A DNA stretch of 64,000 nt. Source: Ardenticatenaceae bacterium (GTDB lineage: Bacteria > Chloroflexota > Anaerolineae > Promineifilales > Promineifilaceae). This document shows, one piece after another, positions 62,602 to 64,000 of this stretch. How positions within the stretch are numbered: position 1 is the first letter of the stretch; each line of letters begins with the position of its first letter. The stretch covers positions 186,001 to 250,000 of the forward strand of contig JACKBQ010000001.1 in NCBI GenBank assembly GCA_020634455.1, written 5' to 3'. The notes beneath the pieces are model-generated. The model had not been told where the DNA came from. It searched no databases and saw nothing but the letters and a program-made list of their open reading frames with translations. A program made the translations under genes and the position numbers.

Positions 62602-64000
62602 TTAATTACGCGGTTCAGCGACGATTTCAATCGTGCCGTCAATGATGCCTTGCGTGGCTGCTTCACCAGCTTCAACTGCTTCAGCGGGCAGGCTATCGGC
62701 ATAAATCACCGTTTGGCCGCCGTTGGCCAGCGTTAGCTGCAAGACGCGTCCGCCGTATTCGCCAGCCTGATTGGCTGTAATCATCTCCAGCAGTGTGGGA
62801 ACCCAGTCGTACAGCACGGTCACTACGACCACATCTGGCCCTGCCGGGCTTTGATCGGCCTGGATGCCAAGCCAGGGCACGCCCTTTTCGCTGGCCACGC
62901 CGATGGCCCCGACAACCTGCTGGGCCGAACCGGTTAGCACGTCAGCGCCAGCCGCGATTTGCGTGTTGGCTGCTTCTGCCGCCAGCGCGGTGTCGCCAAA
63001 AGAGCCGGTGAAGGAGACGTTGACCTGAACGTCCGGGTTGGTGGCTTTCACGCCAGCCAGGAAGCCATCCACATGCAGTTTGGCGTCGCCAGCGTCCACC
63101 GGACCAACCAGCCCAATGATGCCGGATTCGGTCAGGTAGGTGGCAACTACGCCGCTGACGTAGCCGCCCTGCTCAGCGCGGGGTTCGTAGGCAAAGACGT
63201 TGGTCACGCCTTCGTCTGCGCCCGTATTGGTGGTGGTGCCCCAGGCAAAGCTGGTTTCCGGGAAGTCCGGGGCAATCTCGAAGAGCGAGGTGCCGTACTG
63301 TGCGCCGTGGGCAATGACCAGGTTGTAGCCCTCAGCGGCGTAATCGCGAATGGCGGCAGCCGCATCGGTGACGTTGAACATATTTTCGGTATAAGCAACC
63401 TCAAAGTTTTCTTCGCCATAATGGGCTTGCAAAACCATCAGCGAATCGTAGATGGATTGGCTCCAGGCCAGGTCGGTGGTGGTGCTGGGCATTACCAGGG
63501 CCACGCGAACCGGTTCCAAATCGGGATAATCCATCATCGCTTCGCTGTCGTCGGCAGGAACGGCCGTTTCGCCAGCAATAACCGCATTTACATCAACGTC
63601 GCCCGCGATGATCGCTTCAGCCGCAGCCTGTGCCGCAGCCACGGCGTCTGCATCCAAACTGTCTGAGAAGTCCATCACCAGGCCACCGTTCGCCAGCGTC
63701 AGCGTGTATGCGGAACCGCCATACTCACCAGCCTGATGTTTGTTGATGATGTCACTCAGAACGCCATCCCAGTTGTACAGTTGGGAGGCCACCACCACAT
63801 CGGCATCAATGGGGCTTTGGTCAGATTGGGTGCCCAACCACGGCACGCCTTGCTCGCTGGCCACACCAATCGCGCCGACAACTTGCTGGGCGGAGCCAGT
63901 CAGCACATCGGCGCCCGCCTGAATGTGGGTGTTGGCAGCTTCAGCCGCCAAGGCAGTGTCGCCAAAGGAACCAGTGTAGGAGACGTTGACCTGGGCATTG
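62602..64000 (-). CDS. BMP-family substrate-binding protein with tandem domains (5' end beyond the window)
   Basis: The frame is open to the window edge. The visible 466 residues hold the C-terminal half of one BMP/Med-type binding domain followed by a complete second one. The repeat is obvious: AGADVLTGSAQQVVGAIGVA occurs in both, as do GEYGG and LTLANGG; the start of the second copy is near VRVALVMPSTTTDLAWSQS. BMP proteins bind nucleosides or related ligands for NupA-type ABC importers; one domain is the norm. The protein was thus enlarged by internal duplication, giving two ligand sites. Signal peptide and lipobox lie outside the window. Confidence 0.92.
   Translation of the reverse strand, partial: NAQVNVSYTGSFGDTALAAEAANTHIQAGADVLTGSAQQVVGAIGVASEQGVPWLGTQSDQSPIDADVVVASQLYNWDGVLSDIINKHQAGEYGGSAYTLTLANGGLVMDFSDSLDADAVAAAQAAAEAIIAGDVDVNAVIAGETAVPADDSEAMMDYPDLEPVRVALVMPSTTTDLAWSQSIYDSLMVLQAHYGEENFEVAYTENMFNVTDAAAAIRDYAAEGYNLVIAHGAQYGTSLFEIAPDFPETSFAWGTTTNTGADEGVTNVFAYEPRAEQGGYVSGVVATYLTESGIIGLVGPVDAGDAKLHVDGFLAGVKATNPDVQVNVSFTGSFGDTALAAEAANTQIAAGADVLTGSAQQVVGAIGVASEKGVPWLGIQADQSPAGPDVVVVTVLYDWVPTLLEMITANQAGEYGGRVLQLTLANGGQTVIYADSLPAEAVEAGEAATQGIIDGTIEIVAEPRN

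Overview
The window looks like chromosomal DNA from a Chloroflexota bacterium, probably a filamentous Anaerolineae/Ardenticatenia-like lineage. This is an inference. It rests on very large secreted proteins with Pro/Thr/Ala linkers, a SARP/NB-ARC/TPR regulator, an F420-type LLM oxidoreductase, a BMP/NupA-type ABC importer, bacterial Ras-like GTPase machinery and generally good Shine-Dalgarno sites. No phage, complete insertion sequence, CRISPR array or rRNA was seen. The most striking genome-wide signal is the palindrome ACGGCCGT, which occurs roughly 90 times on a hand count where only one or two copies would be expected. It behaves like the highly iterated palindromes known from cyanobacteria.

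Region 1 (1-20 kb) holds a 14-kb minus-strand gene for a secreted or surface protein of about 4,680 residues, built from calcium-binding-type repeats, FG-GAP repeats, a parallel beta-helix, Ig/cadherin-like repeats and a PKD domain. A small protein is encoded just upstream of it and overlaps it. Divergent from these are a SARP-type regulator with NB-ARC and TPR domains and a NarL-type histidine kinase/response regulator pair, closed by a strong terminator.

Region 2 (20.3-40.2 kb) is a plus-strand run of exported proteins that I read as one extracellular copper-oxidase locus. It contains a possible leader peptide, a 2,141-residue surface protein, three consecutive two-domain multicopper-oxidase-like proteins (A, B, C), a subtilase flanked by two paralogous membrane-anchored proteins, a receiver domain without its phosphoacceptor Asp, and a CopC-CopD fusion. 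The copper ligands are divided: protein A has the domain-1 ligands only, B has the domain-2 ligands only, and C has neither. An obligate heteromer with one trinuclear copper site is the simplest reading, and it is the best candidate here for an undescribed system.

Region 3 (40.2-49.1 kb) starts with a likely 2-kb islet at the 3' end of tRNA-Asp, marked by a 15-bp duplication of the tRNA end and an orphaned terminator, and carrying a DUF433/DUF5615 toxin-antitoxin-type pair. It continues with a Zn/Cd/Pb P1B-ATPase, a membrane methyltransferase-like protein, a MerR regulator, a PAS-type histidine kinase and a DEAD-box RNA helicase.

Region 4 (49.1-56.9 kb) is a complete minus-strand [NiFe]-hydrogenase maturation set, hypA-B-F-C-D-E, without hydrogenase subunits in view. 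Upstream lies a Rab-like small GTPase paired with a possible roadblock/longin-type partner.

Region 5 (56.9-64 kb) carries, all on the minus strand, a tandem-domain BMP-family binding protein (running off the window), its ABC ATPase, a fused molybdenum hydroxylase of the xanthine dehydrogenase family and an LLM flavin oxidoreductase. Together they suggest purine or nucleoside uptake and oxidation. Several unrelated families of short inverted repeats fill the gaps of regions 3-5, and one of them supplies the stop codons of two genes.
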